A stretch of DNA of 64,000 nucleotides from UBA6170 sp034429975. GTDB lineage: Bacteria > Chloroflexota > Anaerolineae > Anaerolineales > Anaerolineaceae. The translations under genes and the position numbers were made by a program. Numbering within the stretch: position 1 is the stretch's first letter; every line of letters begins with the position of its first letter. Below are positions 34,986 through 44,204 of the stretch, piece after piece. Location of the stretch: assembly GCA_034429975.1 (NCBI GenBank), contig DAOUFM010000076.1, forward strand, positions 197,704 to 261,703, in the 5' to 3' direction. The notes below the pieces were generated by a model, which was not told the origin of the DNA, did no database searches, and was given only the letters and a program-made list of their open reading frames with translations.

Positions 34986-35909
34986 ATGATAGAAGCTGAG
35001 GGGCTAACAAAAATATTCGATGATTTTCTCGCAGTAAATCATATCGATCTGCATGTTCCTGCTGGACAAATTTTGGCTTTATTGGGACCAAATGGGGCTG
35101 GAAAAACAACCACTGTTCGCATGCTGTCTTCTGTGTTGAAACCAACCCAGGGTACAGCCAAAATTGCTGGTTATGATGTCAGTTCTCAACCAGCAGAAGT
35201 CCGGAGTAAAGTGGGTGTTTTAACAGAACATCACGGGTTATATGGCCGCATGAATGCGATTGAATATTTGAATTTTTTTGGTGAATTATATGGATTATCT
35301 AAATCGCAAATATCATTGAAAATGGAACCTTTATTGGAACAACTCGATATCGCCCAACATCGGACAAAAAAGCTGGGGGAATACTCAAAAGGAATGCGCC
35401 AGAAGTTGGCATTGGTGAGAGCGTTAATCCATGAACCACCAGTTTTGCTATTGGATGAACCAACCTCGGCAATGGACCCGGAAAGCGCCATGATTGTTCG
35501 CTCAGCGATAAAAAGTTTGCGCAATGAAGAACGAACAATAATTTTGTGCACCCATAATCTGGCAGAAGCAGAAGAACTTTGCGACCAAATTGCGATCATT
35601 CAAAATGGAACGATTATTTTAAACAAAACTATGCAGGAAGTGAAAAATTCTTTGTTGGGTGGATCATTATATATTGCCAAATTCGGTAAGCCGATTATTG
35701 AAAAAGATTTTTTAATTCCGGAAGGCATTCAAATTCATCACCAAAACCAATATGAAATTCATTTCTTAATCAAACAACCCAAAAAACAAAACCCGTCATT
35801 AATTCGCTATTTGGCAGATAATTTTGAATTATTAACCTTCGAAGAGGATTCTATTAAATTAGAAGACGCATACCTTGAAGCAATTACCCATAAAAAGAGT
35901 TCGTCATGA
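34986..35909 (+). CDS. ABC transporter ATP-binding protein
   Basis: A 307-residue ATPase subunit. Walker A is LLGPNGAGKTTTVRML, the signature LGEYSKGMRQKLALVRALI, Walker B LLLDEPTSAMDPESA and the switch histidine is in LCTHNLAEAE. The class is the drug/antibiotic-export or ABC-2 type (NatA/CcmA-like), with an extra C-terminal regulatory region of about 80 residues. An AGAGGAAAT ribosome binding site precedes the ATG. The gene overlaps the permease by four bases, so the two form one exporter of unknown substrate. Confidence 0.93.
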   Translation: MIEAEGLTKIFDDFLAVNHIDLHVPAGQILALLGPNGAGKTTTVRMLSSVLKPTQGTAKIAGYDVSSQPAEVRSKVGVLTEHHGLYGRMNAIEYLNFFGELYGLSKSQISLKMEPLLEQLDIAQHRTKKLGEYSKGMRQKLALVRALIHEPPVLLLDEPTSAMDPESAMIVRSAIKSLRNEERTIILCTHNLAEAEELCDQIAIIQNGTIILNKTMQEVKNSLLGGSLYIAKFGKPIIEKDFLIPEGIQIHHQNQYEIHFLIKQPKKQNPSLIRYLADNFELLTFEEDSIKLEDAYLEAITHKKSSS

Positions 35910-37324
35910 TTGATCAACTAAAACAAGCTTTGATTATCACGAAAAGAGAAGTACGCGATCAATTTAGAGATTGGAGAATTATCTTCCCTATTTTTGGGAT
36001 TACGATATTTTTTCCATTTTTAATGAATTTTACAACCGCTCAGGTGCTTCAATTTGTCAATCGCTACGGAGCGTCAATTATTGGTGAACGACTGGTACCA
36101 TTCTCTATGATGATCGTTGGTTTCTTCCCGATTTCTGTCTCACTGGTAATCGCCTTAGAAAGTTTTGTTGGAGAAAAGGAACGGGGCAGTATTGAACCAT
36201 TATTTAATACGCCCTTGTTGGATTGGCAAATTTATATTGGGAAATTGATCTCATCGATTGTACCTCCATTATTTGCCAGTTTCGTTGGTATGACTGTTTA
36301 TAGCCTTGGTTTAATTGTCAATCACGTCCCCTTACCAGAATTCCACCTGGTATTTCAAATAATTGTCATCACGATCATCCAGGCGATTGTCATGGTAGCC
36401 GGAGCGGTTATCGTTTCCAGCCAGGCGACTTCTGTCAGAGCTGCTAATCTGTTGGCGAGCTTCATCATTATTCCGATGGCTTTGTTAATTCAGGGGGAAA
36501 GTATTGTCATGTTCTGGGGGAATTATGTGACCTTGTGGTGGGTGGTTGCTGGTTTGTTTGCTCTGGCAATCTTATTACTGAGAATTGGTCTGGCTCATTT
36601 TAGCCGGGAAGAACTTCTGGGTCGGGATATCGATGTATTAAATATTCGCTGGGGTTGGAAAGTTTTTACCAATCAATTTACAGGTAAAGCGACTAACATA
36701 ACGAAATGGTATCAACAGGAAGTGTTCCCATTTGTTAAAGATCTTCGTTATTCGATCTTTTTGATTGTTGGGTTATTAATTGTTGCGCTTTTTGTCGGAA
36801 ATTCACTAGTTGACCGCTTTGTTTTCCCAATGGATCGTTTAGGAGTAGATAATTTAGAACAACAATTATTAGGTTTAAGCGAGCATTGGTCGGTTGGAAA
36901 TTTTTCTCCGGTGATCCTGATATTTTGGCAAAACCTGAGAGTGATCTTATTAGGATTTGTGATTGGTATTATTACCTTAGGGATTTTTGGAGTTCTCCCA
37001 TTATTCGCATCCATTGGTGTTGTTGGCTATATCATGGGGTTGTTAAACAACCTGGGTATTAATAGCAGCTTGTATTTTTGGGGCTTTATCATCCCACACG
37101 GAATAATTGAAATCCCAGCCGCTATTCTGGCTACGGCAGCAATCTTCCAAATTGGGGTCATTATCGCAACTCCCAATGCTGATCAAACTATCGGAGAAAT
37201 TTGGATTAAATCGATTGCGAATTTTAGTAAATTAATGGTTGGTTTGGTGATCCCTTTGTTATTCGTTGCCGCAATGGTTGAAGTCTGGTTGACACCCAGA
37301 ATTGCTCTTTGGCTTTTAAAATAA
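35906..37324 (+). CDS. ABC-2 permease fused to a SpoIIM/DUF95 domain
   Basis: A 472-residue membrane protein in two parts. Residues 1-225 look like an ABC-2 permease: ITKREVRDQFRDWRIIFPIF, then ALESFVGEKERGSIEPLFNT, which is the typical cytoplasmic gate region, and six helices. Residues 270-472 resemble the stage II sporulation protein M (DUF95) family with NLRVILLGFVIGIITLGIFG and FWGFIIPHGIIEIPAAILAT. In other genomes these two families are usually separate, adjacent genes. Nothing suggests that this organism sporulates. The ATPase partner is encoded directly upstream. Confidence 0.8.
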   Translation: MIDQLKQALIITKREVRDQFRDWRIIFPIFGITIFFPFLMNFTTAQVLQFVNRYGASIIGERLVPFSMMIVGFFPISVSLVIALESFVGEKERGSIEPLFNTPLLDWQIYIGKLISSIVPPLFASFVGMTVYSLGLIVNHVPLPEFHLVFQIIVITIIQAIVMVAGAVIVSSQATSVRAANLLASFIIIPMALLIQGESIVMFWGNYVTLWWVVAGLFALAILLLRIGLAHFSREELLGRDIDVLNIRWGWKVFTNQFTGKATNITKWYQQEVFPFVKDLRYSIFLIVGLLIVALFVGNSLVDRFVFPMDRLGVDNLEQQLLGLSEHWSVGNFSPVILIFWQNLRVILLGFVIGIITLGIFGVLPLFASIGVVGYIMGLLNNLGINSSLYFWGFIIPHGIIEIPAAILATAAIFQIGVIIATPNADQTIGEIWIKSIANFSKLMVGLVIPLLFVAAMVEVWLTPRIALWLLK

Positions 37325-37329
37325 CATTT

Positions 37330-37833
37330 TTACCAACCCCGCAGAAATGGAATCCACTCTTCGTCAGTTTCATTATGTCTGGAGAAAATATAGACTGCAT
37401 TATTAGGTGGCGGTTTGGGAGCCCGTAACAAGCTCATATGAGCATCTTGAATTGTTCGTCCACCTTTTTTATGATTACAAACAGAACATGCGGTCACTAA
37501 ATTCTCCCAGGTAAATTTCCCCCCCAAATGTTTTGGTAAAACATGATCAATCGTAAGTGTGTTGGTATGGTTACCACAATATTGGCAGGTGTAATGGTCT
37601 CTTCTGAATATCTCTTTGCGTGTTAAATGCACCTGTGCTCTTGGCCGCTGAACCATTTTCCGCAAACGAATCACAGACGGAATGGGATATTCACGATCAA
37701 TACTTTTTAAATATCCGCGACCATTACTGACCAGCATGGCTTTTTCAGTAAAAATTAAACCAAAAGCACGCTGGATATTACAAATATTGATTGGTTCAAA
37801 ATTAGCATTTAATACAAGAACTTGTGAGGACAT
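37330..37833 (-). CDS. HNH endonuclease
   Basis: A 167-residue protein with a complete HNH module: CQYCGNHTNTLTIDHVLP, then GGKFTWENLVTACSVCNHKK with two CxxC pairs for zinc. The N-terminal region VLNANFEPINICNIQRAFGL is typical of a widespread chromosomal HNH family whose role is unknown. It ends five bases from the convergent permease gene. An extended -10 lies 14 bases before the ATG. It shows no intron or phage context, so a resident nuclease rather than a mobile homing gene is likely. Confidence 0.88.
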   Translation of the reverse strand: MSSQVLVLNANFEPINICNIQRAFGLIFTEKAMLVSNGRGYLKSIDREYPIPSVIRLRKMVQRPRAQVHLTRKEIFRRDHYTCQYCGNHTNTLTIDHVLPKHLGGKFTWENLVTACSVCNHKKGGRTIQDAHMSLLRAPKPPPNNAVYIFSRHNETDEEWIPFLRGW

Positions 37834-37847
37834 ATTTTCTGGTTCTC

Positions 37848-37856
37848 ATTATAGCA
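37848..37856 (-). promoter_or_regulatory. Extended -10 of the HNH gene, very short leader
   Basis: On the minus strand TG-C-TATAAT stands 14 bases before the start codon. The predicted leader is only about eight bases and has no clear ribosome binding site. Confidence 0.4.
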
Positions 37857-37994
37857 GAATCAAAATTTTCTTTTCTTTTTATTTTTTAATACGATCTTGC
37901 GCTGGCTGATTTAAAATTTTTTTTGCATGGCTAGGAAATCTATTAGCAAAACATGTACAATCAAAATGAGTGACCTTATCGAAAGGATGATGGT

Positions 37995-38903
37995 ATGAAA
38001 GTATTAATAGCCGGAGGGACGGGATTAATTGGCAATGAGCTTAGCAATTTGCTGCAAAAATCCGGATGTGACGTAATTATTCTCACTAGAAATAAATCAA
38101 AGCATGCAGATGAAAAGGGGAAGAAATTTTTACAATGGGATGCTGTTTCAATTGAACCAATTAACTCAGTGATGCAAGAAATCGATGCGATCATTAATTT
38201 GGTAGGGGAGAATATCGGTTCTGGATTATGGACGACAGATAAAAAAAAGCGCATCATCCAATCCAGGGTACAGGCTGGAAAAGCTTTGACGGCTGCCATT
38301 CTTCAGGCTAATAAGAAACCAAAGGTATTTATCCAATCCTCAGCTGTTGGGTATTATGGCACCAGTATAGAAGAAACTTTTGATGAAACTTCTCCGAATG
38401 GAAATGATTTTCTGGCAGAGGTAGCTAAGGAATGGGAAAATTCTTCCTCTGATTTAGATAAGACTTCCGTCCGGCGGGTAATCATTCGCACAGGAGCGGT
38501 ACTTCACTCTCATTCAGGGATGTTTCCATTAATGACAACCCCCTTTAAGTTTTTTATCGGAGGACCTTTAGGAAGTGGAAATCAAATAATTTCCTGGATT
38601 CATATACAGGATGAGATTGGAGCTATCAAGTTTATTCTTGAAAATGATCAAATTAATGGAGTGGTGAATATAACTGCCCCTGCAGGTTGCACAAATGTTG
38701 AGTTTGGGAAAATTATTTCAAAAACGATCAATCGACCTTATTGGTTTCCCACACCAGCTTTTATTCTGAAATTGATCCTGGGAGAAATGAGTACGTTAGT
38801 TTTGGATGGTCAAAATGTTATCCCAAAAGTTCTGATCCAGAATGGATACGAGTTCAAGTTTCCTATGCTTGAAGAGGCAGTTAATGATTTAATGAAAAAG
38901 TGA
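37995..38903 (+). CDS. TIGR01777 family NAD(P)-dependent epimerase-like protein
   Basis: A 302-residue extended short-chain dehydrogenase. The Rossmann loop is IAGGTGLIGNELSNLL, the conserved family blocks are IINLVGENIGSGLWT and QSSAVGYYGTSIEE, and the tail LEEAVNDLMKK fits the DUF1731-type C-terminus. The family (SulA/YfcH type) is widespread but without a known substrate. AAGGATGATGGT precedes the ATG. Its stop overlaps a longer potential start of tyrS, but the tyrS start chosen here is 84 bases downstream. Confidence 0.88.
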   Translation: MKVLIAGGTGLIGNELSNLLQKSGCDVIILTRNKSKHADEKGKKFLQWDAVSIEPINSVMQEIDAIINLVGENIGSGLWTTDKKKRIIQSRVQAGKALTAAILQANKKPKVFIQSSAVGYYGTSIEETFDETSPNGNDFLAEVAKEWENSSSDLDKTSVRRVIIRTGAVLHSHSGMFPLMTTPFKFFIGGPLGSGNQIISWIHIQDEIGAIKFILENDQINGVVNITAPAGCTNVEFGKIISKTINRPYWFPTPAFILKLILGEMSTLVLDGQNVIPKVLIQNGYEFKFPMLEEAVNDLMKK

Positions 38904-38986
38904 GTTTTCATCAGATTTATTGGTTAAATCCACAGCTAAATCATGATAGAATTGCCGTTACTTCAAAAGAAAGGTGGTACAGGATC

Positions 38987-40270
38987 ATGAATTCAAAAGA
39001 AAATGCATTTACCGAACTTAAATGGCGGGGCATGGTTTATGATTACGTTGAAGGCATCGATGTCATTCTCCGTGACCAAAAAGTTTCTCTTTATAATGGT
39101 TTTGATGCCACCGCCGATAGTTTACATGTTGGGCATATGGTGCCTTTATTAGCCCTGGCGAGGTTACAAAGGTTTGGGCATCATCCTATTGCTTTGGCAG
39201 GGGGAGGCACCAGCATGATTGGAGATCCCAGCGGGAAATCCTCTGAACGCCAATTGCTGAGTCGGCAAACTATCGAAGAAAATATAGAATCCATCAAGCT
39301 ACAGTTATCTCATTTTCTGGATTTCAATGTTAAATCGAATCCAGCTCGAATTTTAAATAATGCCGATTGGTTGTTGAAATTAAATTTAATTGAATTTTTA
39401 CGGGATACTGGAAAACACTTCACGATCAATTACATGCTGGCAAAGGATTCTGTAAAAACCAGGTTGGAGCGGGAAGAGGGGATATCCTACACTGAATTTA
39501 GCTACATGTTGTTGCAGTCTTATGACTTCCTACACCTCCATCAACACGAAAAGGTGGTGTTACAGACAGGAGGAAGTGATCAATGGGGAAATATAACTGC
39601 TGGTGCTGAATTAATCCGGCGAATAACCGGAAATTCAGCTTATGGATTAGTCTATCCTTTGATTACTAAATCAGACGGAACAAAATTTGGTAAAACCGAA
39701 TCTGGGTCTGTTTGGCTTAAACCTGAAAGAACATCCCCATTTAAATTTTTTCAATTTTGGTTAAATAGCGATGATAAAGACGTAGTCAATTACTTAAAAT
39801 TATTCACCTTTTTACCCCAACAAACGATTGAAGAATTGGAAAACTCGCTCAAAGAAAAACCTGAAGAACGAGAAGCCCAAAAAAGATTAGCCAAAGAAGT
39901 GACAGCAATTGTTCATGGTGAGACAGCCCTAAGCCGTGCAGAACAAGCTACTCAGGTATTATTTGGTGGAAGCCTGGCAGGACTATCTAGCAATGATATT
40001 GAAGAGATTTTCGCTGATGTTCCTTCTACTTTATTATCTAAAACTTCCTTTGAAATGAGCGGTAAACCAATTTTGGATTTACTGGTGGATTGCGGCATGG
40101 TGAAATCCAAAGGTGAAGCTAGACGATCCATTCAGGAGGGGGGGATCAACCTGAACAATGTCAGAGTTTCAGAACTGGAACAATCTGTAAAAACAAGCGA
40201 CTTGATTGAGAATCGTTATCTGGTCTTACGAAAAGGTCGAAAGAATTATCATCTGGTGAAAGTCAATTAA
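38987..40270 (+). CDS. tyrS: Tyrosyl-tRNA synthetase
   Basis: A 427-residue class Ic synthetase that charges tRNA-Tyr. The signature HVGH lies in ADSLHVGHMVPLLALARL and the second motif reads KFGKT (KMSKS-like). The tyrosine pocket includes YNGFDATADS and QTGGSDQWGNI. A C-terminal S4 domain (KSKGEARRSIQEGG) contacts the tRNA. The start at MNSKENAF is preferred because an AGGATC box precedes it and the 29 extra residues of a longer frame resemble noncoding sequence. No T-box leader is present, unlike ileS. Confidence 0.95.
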   Translation: MNSKENAFTELKWRGMVYDYVEGIDVILRDQKVSLYNGFDATADSLHVGHMVPLLALARLQRFGHHPIALAGGGTSMIGDPSGKSSERQLLSRQTIEENIESIKLQLSHFLDFNVKSNPARILNNADWLLKLNLIEFLRDTGKHFTINYMLAKDSVKTRLEREEGISYTEFSYMLLQSYDFLHLHQHEKVVLQTGGSDQWGNITAGAELIRRITGNSAYGLVYPLITKSDGTKFGKTESGSVWLKPERTSPFKFFQFWLNSDDKDVVNYLKLFTFLPQQTIEELENSLKEKPEEREAQKRLAKEVTAIVHGETALSRAEQATQVLFGGSLAGLSSNDIEEIFADVPSTLLSKTSFEMSGKPILDLLVDCGMVKSKGEARRSIQEGGINLNNVRVSELEQSVKTSDLIENRYLVLRKGRKNYHLVKVN

Positions 40271-40298
40271 GATTATCACATAGCAACTCAATTAGATT

Positions 40299-42899
40299 TT
40301 AATTCACACTGGATGTTAACACCTGCTCCAGAATGTTGCGCCCAATTGTTTGAGCGTCTTTTGCCGTACCATTTTCCAGAATGATGACCAGAACAACCGG
40401 GGTGCCTTGCCAATCAGATAATGTGCCGGTTACATACCAGTTGTTTGGATTTTCAACAGAAAAATTAGAAGCACTCGTTTCCCAGGCTGGGAAATCCGTT
40501 CGGCTTAGGAAATTCGAGACTTCGATCGATGATGAAGTTTTCAAAATCTGAACCGGATCTTTTGAGGAGAAAACAACCCAACCCTGATCAGGGATGTTAA
40601 CCGCATTCGTTAACTTCGGATATGGAATTTTTCCGCCAGTAGAAAAAACAGCTACGGATCTGGCAACTTGAAGAGGAGAAATTAAGACTGATTGAAACGA
40701 TTTTTCATTGAATGGATCCGGTAATTCAACATGATAGAAAGGTAATTCAAAACCAAATTCTTCATCAAACCTGAATTGTTGAAAAACCTGCAAATTATTA
40801 TTTTCTAATAACGATTCCAGATAGATATATGCATTATTACACCCATGTTTGATTGAAGTTTGAAGAACATTTTTCTGATCGATTGGCATTTGTATGGCAC
40901 ATTCAGAACTTTTTGAAAAATTCTGACCGTCAATTTTGCCATTTTTCTCTATTAAGTATCCAAGGAGAAATACTGAACTAAGATTTCCCAACCCATATTT
41001 TCCCTGTGAAACCCTATTGATAAGAGCGGCATTTTTATCATTCAACAATTCTTCATAATTCTCTTCCAAAAGGTCAGGATTGTAACTGGGAGATGACCAG
41101 ATTGCTGAGATTTCTCCCGATTTTGCGTTCATGATCAAAGCTGCGCCATGATAACCGTTCAGCAAGTTTACTAAAAGTTTTTGATGAGACAAATCAATCG
41201 TTGTCCGAATATCCAGCCCATCTGGAGGGCGCGAATAAAGCAGTTCATTCCACCAGATTTCTGAAGCGGGGAGCCCGGCTTCTCCCCTCAAATATGTGTC
41301 CACATCTTCTTCTAAGCCGCTTTGTCCGATGATTGGGTGGTTGTAACCTACAGTGGTTGATAGTGATGGCTCAAGCAGGATTCTTCTGAAGTTTCCACGC
41401 TCCCCGATCGTCTCAAGAATTGGTTGGTTTTGTTTGTCGAGTAAGTTACCACGCGGCACATACCGGTCATTTATTACCTTTCGAAAATTATCCGGGCGAT
41501 TTAAAAGCTGATTCGAGCGAATGATTCCCCAAAATGAAGTAAGTAATCCCAAAGCAAGAAAACCTGCCAGAAAGGCGCTAAAAGACAGTAAATAAGGTTT
41601 GGCTTCCGCTTCCAATATCGTTCTTGATGATTGATTTTGACTGATTTCAAGCAAAATTAGCGCAGCCACAAATAAAGTTAGTAAAGACGAACCTCCATAG
41701 GAAAGAAAAGGAAGTGTGACACCGGTTAACGGTAGCAGTCGGATGTTTCCTCCAATGATTAATATAGCCTGTAAATTTATAAAAACAGTAACTCCGGAGG
41801 CTAACAGACGTTGAAATTGGTTTCTGGATTTTATGGCAATTGAAAACCCCCGGTAAGACAAAAATGCGAAGGCCGAAATGATAAAAATTGCCCCAACCAT
41901 CCCTAATTCTTCAACAATTGCTGGATAAATAAAATCTGAAATCGCTACTGGAATAATCCCTGGGCTTCCCATACCAGGGCCAGAGCCAAGGAAATGTCCG
42001 GCAGCAATAGCTTGAAGTGACTGAATGATTTGATAAGATCCGCCTGAAGGATCAAGCCAGGGGTTAATCCAGCCATTCATTCTGATTTGAATCACGTTAA
42101 AGTTTTTATAACCTAAATATCCTGCAATGATTAACAAAAATACAAAAATAAAAATGGTTCTTTTTTTCCCGGAGACGATAAAAATAAAAAATGCATAAAT
42201 AATTAAGAAAATTGTTGCTGTTCCCAAATCTTTTTGAGAAATCAAAATAAAAATTGAAGCGCCGACCATAACCAAAGAAGGGATTAATAAAACAGAAAGA
42301 TCTTTGCGCATCGGCCAGTTATCTGCGAAAAAAGCAGCCAGGTAAATGATGAATAATAATTTAAGGGGTTCAGATGGTTGAAAATAAAGACCACAACAGC
42401 CTAACCATAATCGGGGTCCTTCTCCGCCGGGATAAATACCCATAAAAAAAGTGAGGACGGTGACCAGTAAGCCCAGCGTCAACCATAAGTATTTATATTT
42501 TCTGAGTGCTGTAAGGAAATTTCGATACTTAACCCCAATCAATAAAAAAATGGAACTGATAACGAACCACTGCAATTGTCTCCATCCAAAAGATATTGAC
42601 AATCGAAAAATTGTTAGGAGACCTAATCCGGAAAGAAGAAAAATTATGGGCAAAATATATGGATCTCTGTTAGGTAAATAACGCGCACTAAATTTGTGAA
42701 CTATGAAACAGATAACACTCCAGGCAGCAAAGGCAATCCACTGTTCCCATTTAACTGGTGTTTTCCAGTTCAATGTCCGAATAACGGGGGCGAAAGTTAA
42801 AATCAAACCGTAAAAACATAAAATTAGTCCTCCGATCCAAAAGAGGATTAATTGAAGCTTATCTTTCTCCGTTAAAAAAATATTTTTTAATTGATTCAA
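40299..42899 (-). CDS. RodA/FtsW (SEDS) protein fused to a degenerate PbpA-like domain
   Basis: An 866-residue fusion. Residues 1-430 are a SEDS peptidoglycan glycosyltransferase: GPRLWLGCCGLYFQPSEPLK (161-180), IPVAISDFIYPAIVEELG with the catalytic aspartate (316-333) and LLPLTGVTLPFLSYGGSS (388-405). Residues 470-866 follow a class B PBP of the PbpA type, including DGLDIRTTIDLSHQ and IWSSPSYNPDLL. The transpeptidase motifs are lost: SxxK reads GNLSS near 638-642, SxN reads GCN at 686-688 and KTG reads ETS near 807-809. The polymerase half thus looks active and the PBP half structural or allosteric. It overlaps mtnP by four bases. Confidence 0.88.
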   Translation of the reverse strand: MNQLKNIFLTEKDKLQLILFWIGGLILCFYGLILTFAPVIRTLNWKTPVKWEQWIAFAAWSVICFIVHKFSARYLPNRDPYILPIIFLLSGLGLLTIFRLSISFGWRQLQWFVISSIFLLIGVKYRNFLTALRKYKYLWLTLGLLVTVLTFFMGIYPGGEGPRLWLGCCGLYFQPSEPLKLLFIIYLAAFFADNWPMRKDLSVLLIPSLVMVGASIFILISQKDLGTATIFLIIYAFFIFIVSGKKRTIFIFVFLLIIAGYLGYKNFNVIQIRMNGWINPWLDPSGGSYQIIQSLQAIAAGHFLGSGPGMGSPGIIPVAISDFIYPAIVEELGMVGAIFIISAFAFLSYRGFSIAIKSRNQFQRLLASGVTVFINLQAILIIGGNIRLLPLTGVTLPFLSYGGSSLLTLFVAALILLEISQNQSSRTILEAEAKPYLLSFSAFLAGFLALGLLTSFWGIIRSNQLLNRPDNFRKVINDRYVPRGNLLDKQNQPILETIGERGNFRRILLEPSLSTTVGYNHPIIGQSGLEEDVDTYLRGEAGLPASEIWWNELLYSRPPDGLDIRTTIDLSHQKLLVNLLNGYHGAALIMNAKSGEISAIWSSPSYNPDLLEENYEELLNDKNAALINRVSQGKYGLGNLSSVFLLGYLIEKNGKIDGQNFSKSSECAIQMPIDQKNVLQTSIKHGCNNAYIYLESLLENNNLQVFQQFRFDEEFGFELPFYHVELPDPFNEKSFQSVLISPLQVARSVAVFSTGGKIPYPKLTNAVNIPDQGWVVFSSKDPVQILKTSSSIEVSNFLSRTDFPAWETSASNFSVENPNNWYVTGTLSDWQGTPVVLVIILENGTAKDAQTIGRNILEQVLTSSVN

Positions 42900-43759
42900 T
42901 TTAGATATTTACCGACCAGTAGTTTAAGGGTCTCTTTTTTCTCAGGGTCTATAAAAGCAGAATTGGTAGTTAAAGCATTTGCCAGAGCGTGATGACAACT
43001 GCATTCGTATGGTTCATACTGATTTATTAAATTTAATAATGCTTCATTGGCTGCCACGCTATTTTGATGAAGTACTTTTAAAATCATATCTACGGTAACC
43101 GGTTCTTCGTTGATATGCCAGACATCGTAATCAGTAACATGAGCGAAAGAGGCGTAACACATTTCTGCTTCACGGGCTAAAAATATTTCAGGTGAAGTTG
43201 TCATACCAATAATGGAAATTCCCCATGATCGGAAAAGATGAGATTCCGCTTTGGTAGAGAAACGAGGTCCTTCAATGGTTATTAAAGTTCCCCCATTCAC
43301 TACTCTTGAGGTTTCCTGATTTACTGCTTCATATAAAAGCTTAGATAAGTGAGGGCAAAAAGGGTCGGCGGCACTAATATGTGCAACAAGACCGGAGCCA
43401 AAAAACGTGCGCTCTCTGTTTTTACTAAAGTCAATAATTTGATCTGGAATAACAATATTTCCGGGAGCATAATCTTCACGCAAAGAGCCACAAGCAGAAA
43501 TCCCAACAACGCTTTTGACTCCTAAAGATTTCAATGCATAAATATTCGCACGATAATTTATTTCAGAAGGAGGAATTGAGTGACCCTCACCATGGCGAGC
43601 CAAAAAAGCAATAGTTTTCCCATTTACATCTGCGATAATAAGCGGTGAGCTCGGTTTTCCAAAAGGAGTATCTATTGAGAGTTTTTCGATGATGGTAACA
43701 CCTGACATTTGATAAATACCAGTACCCCCAATAATTCCAAGATCAATTTGATACGACAT
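42896..43759 (-). CDS. mtnP: S-methyl-5'-thioadenosine phosphorylase
   Basis: A 287-residue phosphorylase that splits methylthioadenosine to adenine and methylthioribose-1-phosphate in the methionine salvage pathway. Seen are GIIGGTGIYQMSGV, the phosphate/histidine block FLARHGEGHSIPP, INYRANIYALKSLGV and TIEGPRFSTKAESHLFRSWG, which fit MTA phosphorylase more than PNP. FLAREAEMCYASFAHVTDYD closes the active site. No other methionine salvage gene lies nearby. It sits inside the fhaA-fhaB-rodA unit, where mycobacteria carry the phosphatase gene pstP. Confidence 0.92.
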   Translation of the reverse strand: MSYQIDLGIIGGTGIYQMSGVTIIEKLSIDTPFGKPSSPLIIADVNGKTIAFLARHGEGHSIPPSEINYRANIYALKSLGVKSVVGISACGSLREDYAPGNIVIPDQIIDFSKNRERTFFGSGLVAHISAADPFCPHLSKLLYEAVNQETSRVVNGGTLITIEGPRFSTKAESHLFRSWGISIIGMTTSPEIFLAREAEMCYASFAHVTDYDVWHINEEPVTVDMILKVLHQNSVAANEALLNLINQYEPYECSCHHALANALTTNSAFIDPEKKETLKLLVGKYLN

Positions 43760-43772
43760 TTTTAGCTCCTTA

Positions 43773-44204
43773 TTAATGCATGTTCGTGGCGTGAATAATT
43801 AATTTTACATTTCCAACCTGGATGACATCATTGTCAGTTAAGATACAAGGTTGATCGATTCTTTCATCATTTAAAAAAGTGCCGTTGGTTGAATTCAGAT
43901 CCTGTACCCACCAGTTTTGATCGATTAAATATAGTCTGGCATGTTGAGCCGAGATTGTTTCATCTGGAATGTGAATTTTACAATTCGGATCGCGCCCCAG
44001 AAGAACATCGGTTTGCTGAACAATGAAGGCTTCCTGGTCTGGAAATTCATGATATGAGAGACGTAATTGGGTGGAAAGCTCTGGTGAAAGTAATTTAATC
44101 TGAGTTTTTAATTGCCGCCAGGTTGTGATAAATAACAATCCCAAAAAAAACAAAAGAGCTACAGCCAGTAAAACACGAACGATTAAGATGATAATGGCAG
44201 TCAT
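43773..44204 (-). CDS. FHA-domain protein, FhaB-like
   Basis: A 143-residue protein with one N-terminal membrane helix (residues 5-28), a short spacer and a C-terminal FHA domain. The FHA core is VLLGRDPNCKIHIPDETIS, then the AQHARLYL and DLNSTNGTFLN elements, which bind phosphothreonine. Mycobacterial FhaB (FipA) has the same layout and connects Ser/Thr kinases with cell division and elongation proteins. It overlaps fhaA by four bases. No Ser/Thr kinase or PP2C phosphatase gene is present in the cluster. Confidence 0.88.
   Translation of the reverse strand: MTAIIILIVRVLLAVALLFFLGLLFITTWRQLKTQIKLLSPELSTQLRLSYHEFPDQEAFIVQQTDVLLGRDPNCKIHIPDETISAQHARLYLIDQNWWVQDLNSTNGTFLNDERIDQPCILTDNDVIQVGNVKLIIHATNMH

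Noticed and set aside
38960..38986. GGTGGTAC sequence just before tyrS, resembling a T-box core
   Set aside because: The flanking ACCGCG half, the terminator and a leader of adequate length are all missing; only about 80 bases separate tyrS from the previous gene.
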